Shown here in pieces: positions 1 to 8,540 of a DNA stretch of 11,152 nucleotides. The notes below the pieces were generated by a model. That model had not been told where the DNA came from, did no database searches, and saw only the letters and a program-made list of their open reading frames with translations. This DNA comes from Synura sp. LO234KE. Its lineage: Eukaryota; Sar; Synurophyceae; Synurales; Mallomonadaceae. Location of the stretch: the NCBI GenBank assembly GCA_015143735.1, contig VKHC01000553.1:1-11152 (forward strand), given 5' to 3'. Position 1 is the stretch's first letter. Every line of letters begins with the position of its first letter. The position numbers and the translations under genes were made by a program.

Positions 1-2352
1 CGGGGAGGACGAGAAGTGGGCGAGTACGACTGGTCCACCGGTGCAGTGGTGGTTCGTGGCCCTCGTCAAGTGGTGCCCTCCTCCACAGACCCTCAACTGC
101 CCTTCGCACCGCTCCTGAACCTTCAACGGTGAGTCGATGGTGTGGACCGGAAGGAAGTGGAAGTGGATCGTGCACCTGTACAATGACCGGGAGGCCATTG
201 AAACTGTCGCCTGTGTAATTTTTGTGATCCGATTATATACTCCATCTGGTTGTCTAACGCACTATGCAGCCAGAGCGCCGCCATATCTTACTCGATCATA
301 CCTCCACGTCGTGCTCCACTACCCTGCCCCTCGACCCCTCTCCGCCTCCGTTGTAAAAGGAGTGTAGCCTCCTGCTTCGACGACGCACACACGTACTTCC
401 TGGACATCCCGGAGGTGGCAGCTCAAGTCCGACGGGGGGCGGTGCTGTGCAGAGAGCAGCTTCTAGAGAGCACGAAGATGCTCAGAAAGGTGATGGCGAA
501 GGGAGGATGTAGTGGCAGACATATGACCTGCAGAACAATATAGCGAGTGGCCCAACTGCTCCATGTCTGGCGTCTGTCTAGCCCGGACAGGGACACGGGT
601 CCCCTCTACTCATTCGCGTACGACCTTCTAAATTCTTCACACGTTGTAACAGGTGGAGCAGACGGCCACCTCTGTCCTCAATTTATTCCCGGATTTGGAG
701 TTGGCCGTAGAGGAGGGAGAACCATCGCTGGCGGCGGAGTTCTTCAACATGGTGCGCCAGTGGGTGGGGGAGTTACGGGAGATGGTCGCCGCCACACAGG
801 CCGCTAACCGCGCTTCTATGGTGGAGGTAAGGTGGGAGGGAGGATGAGACGAGAAGTTACGGGCCTATTCCAGTGCTCTGGGTGATTCTGCTGTGTGCGT
901 GACCGGGTCGCAATGAGGAGGACGAGCAGAGGGCTGACTGCGTGTGTCTGTGTGTCTGTGTGTTTTTCTATCTGTGTTTGTGTGTATTACTGTCTGCGTA
1001 TCTGTTTGTCTGTGTGTATTTGTCTGGTGGTGAGAGGGAGCGAGGATTGGCTGCATCACTGTAATATAGATACTAGCCGGTCCCGTGATATCTGTGTGTG
1101 AACCTACTTTTTAGATTCAACATGTGGTGGAACAGTCGGCGGTCAACCTGCACTTGCACACGGAGAGCGGCATATCATCCGCTCTGCAACTGAATGATGC
1201 CCTGGAGACCAGTCGAGAGCTTCTTAAGTCAATACAGAAACTAGTGGCTCCTCAGGGTGGGCAAGAGGGGGACGAAGCGCGCCCGCTATCACAGGCTCAG
1301 TTACTTGAGCTTTTCGTTAATCTGTTCGGTCAGTTACAGCGCGGTAAGCTGTTGTCTTCTGCTATCGGGGATGACTCTCGCGGGAGTTCTTTCGAAGACT
1401 TGTTGTCCGCGGGGCTGGAGGGCGATGGGACACGGAATGGACAGGGACAGGGAGCGGCGGTGACCCGATTAGATAGCGATACTAGTTCGGTGGAAGGAGG
1501 ATCCGTACGCGTGATGACCGATGCAGTGCAGGCGGGCTGTGGCAGTCCCGAGCGGGTGGGCGACAGGGAGCGGATAGTTCGGGCAGCGATGGCCGAGTCA
1601 CCGTTGATGGACGTAGGAGACCCCACTACCTACGACCACTCCGCCGACCTGTTCTCTGCCCCGATGATGTCCGCCCCGCAGAGCTTGGGGTTGGGATCAG
1701 AGGGTGTTATGGGAGGCTCGGATTCGAGGTCTGGGAGTAGTAAGAACGGCGGCGGGCAGAGTATGAAGGGTGGGGGGCGAGGGGGTCACGGGAGTGATAA
1801 TAGTGGAGAAGGAGTGGATGCAACGGCGGTGCAGGTGGCGCATCGACCCAACCAAGCCAGAAATAGGCTCATGGAAGCCTTCCACAAATTGAAGCAGGTG
1901 GGTCACTGTAGAGGGTGATCGGAGAAGATATGGGTGCAACGGATCTTTGGGAATTCTGCTATTGTTGCTCGTTACAATGTCACGGATCTCATTTTTCCTC
2001 TTTCCAGGTGGACCTTATTCTAGAGCAATTAGGAGTATTCTGGGCCAACACGGAGGTCGTGCTCGACGTGATCACCAAGAAGGGTCAGCATGCCGAGCAG
2101 TTTATCGGATTCGCTCACAAGCCCAAACTTCTTCAACGGTTTCGAGACCGGATGGGAGAGTACAGGAGGTTCTGGGACGGTGTCCGAGACATGTGTCAAA
2201 AGTACTTGGCTGGTGTCCGAGAGCCCGGCCAACGGCTATATGGGTTTCTGGACAACGACTACCCGAGTGATGCGTCTGGAAGTGGTGGGCATGAGAGTGC
2301 CGTTGTACAATCCAACGTGGAGGGACTTGAGAGAGTAGGCTACAAGGTTTAA
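1..2352 (+). CDS. Multi-exon gene (3' part), helix-rich protein of unknown function
   Basis: Five exons join into one open frame: 1-128, 360-489, 653-826, 1115-1897 and 2008-2352, ending in TAA at 2350-2352. This gives about 519 residues; the start lies upstream of the window. Intron 1 is phase 2, the other three are phase 0, and every joint keeps the frame. The middle (exon 2 to early exon 4) is rich in Glu, Gln, Leu and Ala and looks alpha-helical. Residues about 336-379 form a Gly/Ser low-complexity linker. The last exon (from residue 406) is a compact helical-looking segment with the motifs GVFWANTEVVLDVITKKGQH and GEYRRFWDGVRDMCQKYL, the most domain-like part. No signal peptide can be judged, no membrane segment is visible and no catalytic motif was recognised. 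I do not recognise the family; a structural or scaffold-type protein is only a guess. Confidence is high that it is coding, low on function. Confidence 0.85.
129..359 (+). other. Intron 1 of the left gene (acceptor ambiguous)
   Basis: The donor is CG|GTGAGT at 129. Two acceptors fit the phase-2 frame: AG at 268-269, preceded by a branch-like TCTAAC at 253-258, and AG at 358-359, preceded by a long C/T-rich run at about 301-352. I prefer 359 because the extra 90 nt look like a pyrimidine tract and would add a Pro/Arg-rich 30-residue insert. The shorter intron (129-269) remains possible. Confidence 0.6.
490..652 (+). other. Intron 2 of the left gene
   Basis: The donor is AAAG|GTGATG and the acceptor GTAACAG|GTG, with a branch-like TTCTAAAT about 22 nt upstream of the acceptor. 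It is phase 0 and 163 nt long; the exon frame runs into a stop soon after the donor if unspliced. Confidence 0.8.
827..1114 (+). other. Intron 3 of the left gene, carrying a TG-rich microsatellite
   Basis: The donor is GAG|GTAAGG and the acceptor CTACTTTTTAG|ATT. It is phase 0 and 288 nt, the longest intron of this gene. Its middle is a TG/TCTG simple repeat, and stops occur in the exon frame. Confidence 0.8.
940..1027. repeat. TG/TCTG-rich simple repeat
   Basis: Imperfect runs of GTGTGTCTG and TGTTTGTCTG alternate for about 88 nt inside intron 3, with interrupting T runs. The repeat is intronic, so length variation would not alter the protein. Confidence 0.85.
1898..2007 (+). other. Intron 4 of the left gene
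   Basis: The donor is AAGCAG|GTGGGT and the acceptor TTCCTCTTTCCAG|GTG with a good pyrimidine tract. It is phase 0 and 110 nt. Splicing links the helix ending in FHKLKQ directly to VDLILEQLGVF, a smooth helical join. Confidence 0.85.
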
Positions 2353-2357
2353 TTGTA

Positions 2358-2817
2358 TATTTAAATATAATTAATTGACATTGATAGGCAAAAATGCGAT
2401 TGAAAGAGGGATTGAAAAATGCGACTCAACTTCAATGCTGGGACATCTCTCAGTGGACAATAAAAAACCATGCTATGATAGTGGTATCATAAAGATCGCC
2501 TGGAAAATATCCCTAGCTACATTTGGAGTAGCGGCAACATCGGTGTAACGATTCACCACCATTCGCTATATCGGCTCCAGTGCAACATTATTGGAGCTGG
2601 ACCTATCAATCCACTCGGAATTTTTCCACTTGCCTTTATTTTCTGCGCTACTTAATGTTTCCAATTTATACAGTGTGTACCGTTTAGCATTTCCCCTCTT
2701 TTTTGACGTCTGCACTGTTACTATACTATTAGGGACCGTAGAACTCTTTAGATTCATCATAGTACTTCTTTTTTCAACAGAATTAGAACGTTCCAATGAT
2801 GCAGCGCAAATAGAGAG
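2358..2817 (-). pseudogene. Minus-strand coding-like remnant next to copy A
   Basis: One minus frame runs about 153 codons from 2817 to 2358 with only two internal stops, both TAG. The local base composition would normally give several more. Readable pieces include YTLYKLETLSSAENKGKW and NRYTDVAATPNVARDIF. No ATG heads the frame and no family is recognised. It lies in the 524-nt spacer between the left gene and copy A, where I see nothing else. It could be the tail of the element's decayed gene, an unrelated relic, or chance. Confidence 0.25.
2459..2464 (+). terminator. Possible AATAAA polyadenylation signal of the left gene
   Basis: AATAAA lies 107 nt past the stop codon in AT-rich sequence. 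It is the first exact copy downstream. Poly(A) signals vary among protists, so this is only a candidate. Confidence 0.3.
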
Positions 2818-2892
2818 TTACAACACACTTCAATATGCATGCTCCTGTAACCGATACACGGTACACGGTGATCCATCATAGTGATTTCTATT

Positions 2893-2910
2893 GCGGTACC
2901 GCTGTAGCGG
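2893..2910. other. GC palindrome at the left side of copy A
   Basis: GCGGTACCGC (2893-2902) is a perfect palindrome. It overlaps CCGCTGTAGCGG (2899-2910), a 5-bp hairpin with a 2-nt centre. The 11-mer CCGCTGTAGCG recurs at 4422-4432, just beyond the right end of copy A. Confidence 0.6.
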
Positions 2911-3040
2911 TTTCGGCAGTGGCGTTAGTAAGCCTCTCTCCTGCTGCAGCATCTGCGCTGCATAGTGTACCTCTACTGCACTTCCTGTAGCTAGTGGGTT
3001 ACTACTATTATATGTCTTACCTACGTATCTTCTTGATAAA

Positions 3041-3257
3041 TCAGTAGCTGGCATATCTCCGCGGCCAGCGGGATCTATCCATAATTTACGGCTTGGTACT
3101 AGTAAGCTGTGCTTGCTTGCACTTCACTTCACACTGCTGTTAGTTAGATACTTCTAATTCTACATTATGCTCTATTCTATTCACTACTGATACACCTGGC
3201 TGTGTCTCTCCACCGCCAGCAGATCTACGCCGTAATCGCCGGCTGTGGTTAGCTGCT
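3041..3257. repeat. Two tandem hairpin modules in copy A
   Basis: Two related units about 147 nt apart share the pattern GGC, T-rich stretch, TCTCC, GCCAGC, GATCTA, GTAAT or TAATTT, CGGCT. Each can form a stem: GCTGGC (3047-3052) with GCCAGC (3064-3069), and CTGGC (3196-3200) with GCCAG (3215-3219). The TCTCC lies in the loop of both. The same pair occurs in copy B. Confidence 0.65.
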
Positions 3258-3802
3258 ATCTATTAGTATGGTGCGTGGTGGATTGGTGGGCATTGAGGTG
3301 AGCGGCGATTTACACTGTGCTACTCTGCTCGTGCGAGACTACACTCTTGGTACTTGCATCTACCTTCTACACACTAGTAGTAAGATTTCTATTTAGGTAC
3401 ACTTGTAGTAAGGCCGCAAAGTTGATGATCAAAGAAGCAGGTACTGGTGGCGGGAAGATCTTTTTAGGAGGACTGAAGAGCGGCAGGGGACGTAAACGCA
3501 GGAGCAGGAGGTGCACAACGATGCAGAGGTGCTCAGGCAGGGGTGGGTATCAACTTACCTGAAGATCTTCAAGGTGAAGCGATATCTGGTGCGGGCCAAT
3601 TAGGTGTGACTCGAAATGAATGTATTTCTTCCAATTAGTGGTCCAGTTTCCAGAAAAACTTGGACGGAACCTTACAAATTGGGGGGCGAGGTTATAGGCG
3701 ACATAGATTTATCGACAATGAGGCCATCATTGTTAAGATCCATCCAACGGGGAGTTTTTTGACCAAATTTTTCAAGTTTTTGTGTGAAGGGTGTTGCGAT
3801 TA

Positions 3803-4024
3803 GATAATTTGGAAGATTATAATTGTAAAGCATCTAAATATCATACCTTCAATCGATTTCGCTATCTTCTCATATTCGCCATGATCTGAAAATTGGTTTC
3901 TTTTTAACATATGACTCTTTGATAATTTGATTTTTGGTGATGCCGCTACTGTTTCTTTCTGCGATGGGTGGTTAGTCTGATTCTTGCTTGACCTAATTCT
4001 ATTCATTTTCCCTGACCGTATGCT
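3803..4024 (-). pseudogene. Minus-strand open frame of copy A
   Basis: An open minus frame of 74 codons follows a TAA at 4025-4027 and ends at TAA 3800-3802. The only early Met is at residue 7. It is Lys/Ser/Asn-rich near its start and contains YEKIAKSIEGMIFR. The matching frame in copy B (8544-8747) is also preceded by TAA at the same place and has GK, SSK and Tyr-Glu at the same residue numbers (5-6, 12-14, 51-52). By hand, about a quarter of 64 aligned residues agree. This suggests a coding origin, possibly an exon, since an AG precedes GK in both. Function is unrecognised and it is probably decayed. Confidence 0.4.
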
Positions 4025-4053
4025 TTATTTCTTGAGATATTGCATTTTTGCTA

Positions 4054-4209
4054 TCCTTGTAACACTTTGGATTTTGAATGATTATCACGTTTGAATGTCT
4101 GCACGTCTGTAGATATGCCACGGGCTTGCGTAATTATCTTGCTTTGAATAAATCTTTGGCATTGAGCCATTTGTTTGCTGATAAGGCTATAGAGCTGTCT
4201 TTCCACCCT
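4054..4209 (-). pseudogene. Minus-strand 52-codon frame with ARGISTDV motif
   Basis: This stop-to-stop minus frame contains MAQCQRFIQSK and then IITQARGISTDV. The second motif lies in the 37-nt box shared with copy B. In this frame two of the three box differences are synonymous; the third turns the Gln codon into a stop in copy B. The frame differs from that of 3803-4024, so an intron or a frameshift separates them. No family is recognised. Confidence 0.35.
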
Positions 4210-4380
4210 TCATAACTAATACTTGCCAACTGCATTTGGTAGTACTCAGAAACCCAGGTACAGCTCCTGAGTTTAGTTGTTGATAGGTGTTTTATAGCGT
4301 TGAGTGTGCGCCAGAAGTCAGACAATTAATGGTTTTCAGACCTTACCGGGCACTTCTCATACCCGAACTGTGTTGGAGGA

Positions 4381-4469
4381 GCCGCTACGGCATATCACTC
4401 TTTACTTTTGACTAAAGTGGTCCGCTGTAGCGCACTTCACAATAGTAGTACCGCGGTACGCGGCGCGCC
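4381..4469. other. GC-rich palindrome cluster at the right side of copy A
   Basis: Within AT-rich surroundings this short stretch holds GCCGCTACGGC (4381-4391, near-palindromic), CCGCTGTAGCG (4422-4432), the perfect 12-bp palindrome GTACCGCGGTAC (4448-4459) and the perfect 8-bp palindrome GGCGCGCC (4462-4469). It mirrors the GC palindromes near 2893, suggesting ends of an element or recombination sites, but no proper terminal repeat is shown. Confidence 0.5.
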
Positions 4470-4781
4470 ACAAGAGCGGTGCCGGTTCCCAATGTAGATT
4501 GTTATACTGATGAAGTCGTGGACCAGCTATTACTGCATGCCGAAAACTAAATCTCCAGCTATTGCTGGTTAAGCTTTAGATGAACTAGCTATAGCTTGTG
4601 ACCAAGGATCGAAGCCGTCAAAAAACGAAGGTTCAGGGCGTTTTGCAGCGAATTTTAACGGTGGTAGAATTCGACGAAATTTGCATGATCACAACGTTAC
4701 CTTCTTGAATGAGTGGATGACCCGATTAGACATTATCCCAGTGGATGAGCCGAACCTTTGACATTTGCCAAAATTTAGTAG

Positions 4782-5035
4782 TTAGTCTAAAATCGGAGGA
4801 TTAACGGCAATCCATTCTTTAGATTTTTTATGAAAATCTTGTTTTATTCCAGGAGATTTATCTTTTGCTTTCTTAAACAAGCATCTTTAGAAATATATGG
4901 GACAAAATTATCACCATTTTTAATATTGCACTTCTCCAGATGAAGCATGGTGCTGCAAAAGCAGCGAAATCTACCTTTCATCTGGGAAAATATGAAGCCT
5001 CCATCTGCATGGAATTTTTTTGTTTTAAATGTATT
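4782..5035 (-). pseudogene. Broken minus-strand frame with Cys/His residues
   Basis: A 63-codon frame runs from 5035 to a TAA at 4846-4844. It contains GRFRCFCSTMLHLEKC and VPYISKDACLRK. A second frame, shifted near 4870, continues as DKSPGIKQDFHKKSKEWIA to a TAA at 4784-4782. The two look like one sequence split by an indel. The Cys/His pattern hints at a metal-binding fold but matches no zinc finger I know. Flanking frames are stop-rich. Confidence 0.25.
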
Positions 5036-5379
5036 TTACTGCTAAATGACCCGTTTGATCTAGGGAGGATATGGAATAGATAAGTTCTGAGAAGCGAAGG
5101 GTAAAAAATTCAGAATAGAATGCCGAATTACAAAGATAGATAGGACCAACTGATGGTACCTCTATGAATGATTACTTTATCGTAGAATATGAAATTTATT
5201 TGTTATGGATATACCTCATAGTGAAATCAAATATGTATACTAGCACAAATGAATTTGCCAAAATAAAAATGGAACACAAATAACAAAATTCTAAACAATG
5301 GCACGCATATATCACATCTAGATTCTCAGAACGATTACGTCAATCGTTCTCATTTCTATAAAAATTGAAATAGGTATAA

Positions 5380-5520
5380 GGTGAGGATGATGACATAGTT
5401 GCTTCCAAAACGGGATGCAAATATTGCAAACATGTATGTGGATACTGCGAGTTTATATCAAATTGGTGCCTATTTAAGGAGACAAAAAGGTGCAGAAAAT
5501 TGCAGACTGAATTTTGCTAA
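5380..5520 (+). pseudogene. Cysteine-rich 46-codon frame without start
   Basis: This stop-to-stop frame (TAA at 5377-5379 and 5518-5520) encodes seven Cys in its last 34 residues. It begins acidic (GEDDD), then has CKYCKHVCGYC (a CxxCxxxCxxC pattern), followed by three more spaced Cys. No in-frame ATG exists. It could be an exon or relic of a zinc-binding protein, for instance from a transposon, or a chance frame. Confidence 0.25.
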
Positions 5521-6112
5521 AATAAAGAAAGGAATTCAAATCAAGAAATTGCGTATATGATACCGTAACAATACTGCTAACAGTAGTAACGTATGTATTT
5601 TGTTTTAACCGTATACTTAGCGCGATGCCGAAAGGCAATTATAATTCAACAAATTAGTCGAACTAGAGATGAGTATTCTAGTTATCAGACCACAGATACG
5701 AACAAGAACGAGGAACGTAACCGCAATGCAGATGTTTTCACTTACAAACATGAATATTCAAATATATCCGACGCCAATCCGGTTATAACAAGAAAATACA
5801 TAACGATCCACCTAATACTTAGTTAGAGGCCAATAAAGAGTGTCGATATATAAAATTATTGGGAAACTTATCCACCAACAAAATCTACTGATTATATGTT
5901 GATATAGTTGATAAGGTTATGCATGAACAGTTTTACACCCCAAGAAGGTTGAAAAGAATTAAGCCATGTATTTATAATGCAGTTTGTATGTACAAGTTTG
6001 ACGAATTACATATTCTTCTGAATAGGAAGTGAATCAGAACTGGGTTAAAACATCAGTGTTGCGAGACTTACTTAGTAAATATCCCGTGACCAAGTTGGGC
6101 AGGGACAAGGGA

Positions 6113-6127
6113 CTAAAACCCTAAAAC
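6113..6127. repeat. Telomere-like scrap
   Basis: CTAAAACCCTAAAAC reads TTTTAGGG-like on the minus strand for just under two units. It is too short to be a telomere and may be chance. Confidence 0.2.
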
Positions 6128-7153
6128 TACCCTGACCAGGCAGGATCGATAGTTTATTTCTGCATCCTAGCGCAGGCCATGAGCGTCCGACGACAATTGC
6201 CATGAATCTTGAGTAGCTCCTAATTGTATCGCAAATGCGGAGAATGCTTCAAACATAATCGCAAATTTGGCCGAAATTCTGGGATGAATTTTTCAAATAT
6301 TTAATTTAGCATAAATTTAGTAATTTTGGTATACGTTCAAGGTTAATGCCGCTGAACATCTTGTGACTTCAATCGCTAGAGTCTTCTTCACCCTCTTCCT
6401 CCAGAGATTTCGTTATTGCAATTCGCGTTTCGAAAAATATGTACGCCGGGGGCAATACCAACTGGACTTTTAATGGTTTAAATTACGATGATCTAGTAGC
6501 CATTTGGCAAATTCTGTGAGGCAAAACTGGTCAGAATCGGAGTGGATAAATGCTTAGATGAAGTTGATACAAAACCCACCACACATACTATTTGAAACTA
6601 TAAACTGGATACCGTTGGTCGCGTATCTTTGAAAAGGTAACCACTAGGGGGCGGTAATAATGGCAGACTATCTGGACAATAGCATTTTAGAGGAGTTACG
6701 AAAGGGAATCTTTCGGCTCCAACGTTAAACGTAAGATTCTAAAGTTAGGTTCAAGATAGATACTAAACTAAAACTTTAAATTGTTCTATAGGAAAACCTT
6801 TTTTTTAGTATTACTAAAGGAAATCACTAATAGCGTAAATCATTTTCTAATTTTCCCCTCAAAAACACGACAGTACTCCTCTTGTTTCCCTTTTTTTGAA
6901 CTGTAAGATGATAAGATCAGTTGACTTTAGAAGCATACTTTTCATGGTGGTATTTCTTTGCGGTACTTATGGAAAACTTTATCTCGAAGTCGTATGTGAT
7001 ATTCTCGTCCTGTGGCAGTAGTTACAACTAAATCTGGCTTGTTGCAGCATCTGCGCTGCATAGGGTACCTATACTGCATTTCCTTGTAGCTAGCGGGCTG
7101 CTGCACTGCCTATACTGCTCTATACTTTCACTTCTGTATTCTATTCGACTGAT

Positions 7154-7400
7154 CAGTAGTTGGCGTATCTCCGCCAGTGGGATCTATCTGTAATCTACGG
7201 CTGGGTAGTAGTTAGTTGCTTACACGTCATCTAACTTCACTCTTTTCTTCTTACACTCCTAGTGGGATAGTTGCATTGTTACGTCATTCTACATTTTGCT
7301 TCTATTAACTTTCTATATTAGTTTAGTCTATCTATTACTGATTCACCTGGCAGGGAATCTCCTCTGCCGGGAGATCCAAGCTGTAATCTACAGCGCGGAT
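7154..7400. repeat. Two tandem hairpin modules in copy B
   Basis: These correspond to the copy A modules, about 188 nt apart here. Stems are TGGCG (7161-7165) with CGCCA (7172-7176), and CCTGGCAG (7346-7353) with CTGCCGGG (7364-7371), the latter with one T-G (U-G in RNA) pair. The loops again contain TCTCC. Stem bases differ from copy A yet still pair. Confidence 0.65.
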
Positions 7401-7726
7401 TGGGCAGCACTGGGTATACGAGCGGGGTGTCTGCGTACGTATTGTTCTGTGGGCGCACGGGTGGTTTGGCTTCCCTAATGCGTTCGGTACACACTCTGTG
7501 GGATGTCAACCATCGTGTCTTTTGTATGGTTTCGGAGCGGGGAGTTTCTTTGGTGCGCTTCGGTGCTCGTGTGACATTGACCTTCGTAATACACTATTCT
7601 ACCCTTATACTGCATCAATAGTTATACTTCAAACTCATTTCTACTCTATTTTTGAAACTGCTCTTGTTGGCACTTCTAGTGACTTTTCCTATACTAGTAG
7701 TTAAGTTAACTTTTTAGGTAGCTTCA

Positions 7727-8345
7727 TATATAAGATCGCGAGAGGGAGGAGAATATTTATAAATTTATTTATAATTACGCATGTGCGAGAGCGGGGTATG
7801 GCGCCATGTATGTCATGCTGTGTGTGACGGTTTGAACATGAGATGTCATACGTGTGGCGCAGGATGGTATGTCACGTTTGTATGACGTGTGAGTGATGTC
7901 AGCACGACGTGAGTGTCATGCGAAAGCTAGGAGGCAGGTAAATACAATAAGGAGAGACTACAGGCATGTTTGGGGAGCTTCAAGGGAGGTCTAGTGACGT
8001 GCTGAGGGGTTAGATTGTGCGCTGGAGGGCTACGTGAAGTTACCGGACGTCGAAAAGGTACCTAGCGGCGAGGGGCATATACCGGTCTACGTCAGGATCA
8101 TTTCTGGGCGTCGTGATGCGAGGATGGACTTATGTGAGCGTTGGGGAGCTAATATGTGACTTTTCTGAAGTGCTTTTGTGCTTACCTTTTACGGAGGGAC
8201 CTGTCAACAGCCGTTGCTCTATCTCGTTTGGGGGATCAGGATCCAGAAGTCAGCAATTGAACTATGGGAGCATATATGGCGAGATGCAAGGCGATTCTAA
8301 GCAGAAATCGGCTATTGGAACATGTTAGATGATTTAAGAGTTATT
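7727..8345. other. Extra segment in copy B, with coding-like frames
   Basis: About 0.6 kb has no counterpart in copy A, where the space between matching anchors is only about 150 nt. Left to right it holds an AT palindrome ATAAATTTAT (7759-7768), ATGGCGCCAT (7798-7807), a cluster of TGTCA motifs, then short plus-strand frames. An ATG at 7966 opens 15 codons to a TAG. A different frame, 7998-8159, is open for 53 codons and contains GYVKLPDVEKVPSGEGHIPV. A third, from ATG 8116 to TAG at 8326-8328, reads 70 codons. They may be pieces of one frameshifted gene; no family is recognised. Confidence 0.4.
7811..7919. promoter_or_regulatory. Cluster of TGTCA/TGACG motifs
   Basis: TGTCA occurs at 7811, 7844, 7870, 7897 and 7914, and TGACG at 7825 and 7883. 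Five TGTCA in 109 nt is well above chance. The cluster sits about 50 nt upstream of the ATG at 7966. It resembles a promoter-type array of binding sites, but a degenerate tandem repeat could give the same picture. Confidence 0.35.
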
Positions 8346-8540
8346 CACATGAAGATCTTCAAGGTGGAGTGATATGGAAATACGGAAGTGGGTTAGAATC
8401 CTGTGGAAGGAAATGAAATTATATCTTCCGATCAGTGGACTAGTAGCACTATTCGACGCGATTCATATCTTGGCTATTTTCTTTAGCTAAAATTTCCAAG
8501 CTTTTCTGTGGAGGGATATGGAAGAAAATATTGTAGGAGA

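Larger units (their letters stand above)
2877..4393. repeat. Dispersed element, copy A (about 1.5 kb)
   Basis: This stretch aligns by eye, in the same orientation, with 6943-9131. Anchors from left to right: TTGCGGTAC near 2891; a 36-nt box at 2945-2980 (34/36 identical); the paired hairpin modules at 3041-3257; ACTAGTAGTAAG near 3372; the identical 17-mer TGAAGATCTTCAAGGTG at 3560-3576; AATATCATA near 3836; a 37-nt box at 4101-4137 (34/37); and a block ending in CGGCATA near 4393. Similarity between anchors is patchy, as expected for old copies. Both ends are estimates. No terminal repeats or target-site duplications were established, so the element class is unknown. Confidence 0.75.
4394..6942. 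other. AT-rich spacer between copies A and B
   Basis: About 2.5 kb, visibly AT-rich from about 4600 onward. No gene is supported. It contains a GC palindrome cluster at its left end, three AGCTAT motifs about 31 nt apart (4525, 4557, 4587), two coding-like scraps (4782-5035 minus, 5380-5520 plus) and a telomere-like scrap at 6113-6127. A 77-codon ATG frame at 5593-5826 and a 22-codon ATG frame at 6660-6728 are not convincing. Confidence 0.6.

Noticed and set aside
1330-1626. 98-codon minus-strand frame inside exon 4
   Set aside because: It lies entirely opposite a well-supported exon and has no independent signal; a shadow.
2591-2881. 96-codon hydrophobic plus frame
   Set aside because: It begins with TTG rather than ATG; hydrophobicity follows from T-richness, and the opposite strand gives the more coding-like reading.
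3317-3562. 81-codon plus frame in copy A
   Set aside because: Its Arg/Gly-rich tail follows low-complexity DNA and the frame has no counterpart in copy B.
5593-5826. 77-codon ATG frame in the AT-rich spacer
   Set aside because: Composition is Asn/Thr/Tyr-rich as AT-rich noncoding DNA gives, with no domain or homologous copy in the window.
6113-6127. Telomere repeat array
   Set aside because: Fewer than two TTTTAGGG-like units; kept only as a low-confidence scrap, not an array or chromosome end.
6660-6728. 22-codon ATG frame (starts MADYLDNSILEEL)
   Set aside because: It looks protein-like but is far too short to distinguish from chance and has no promoter or splice context.
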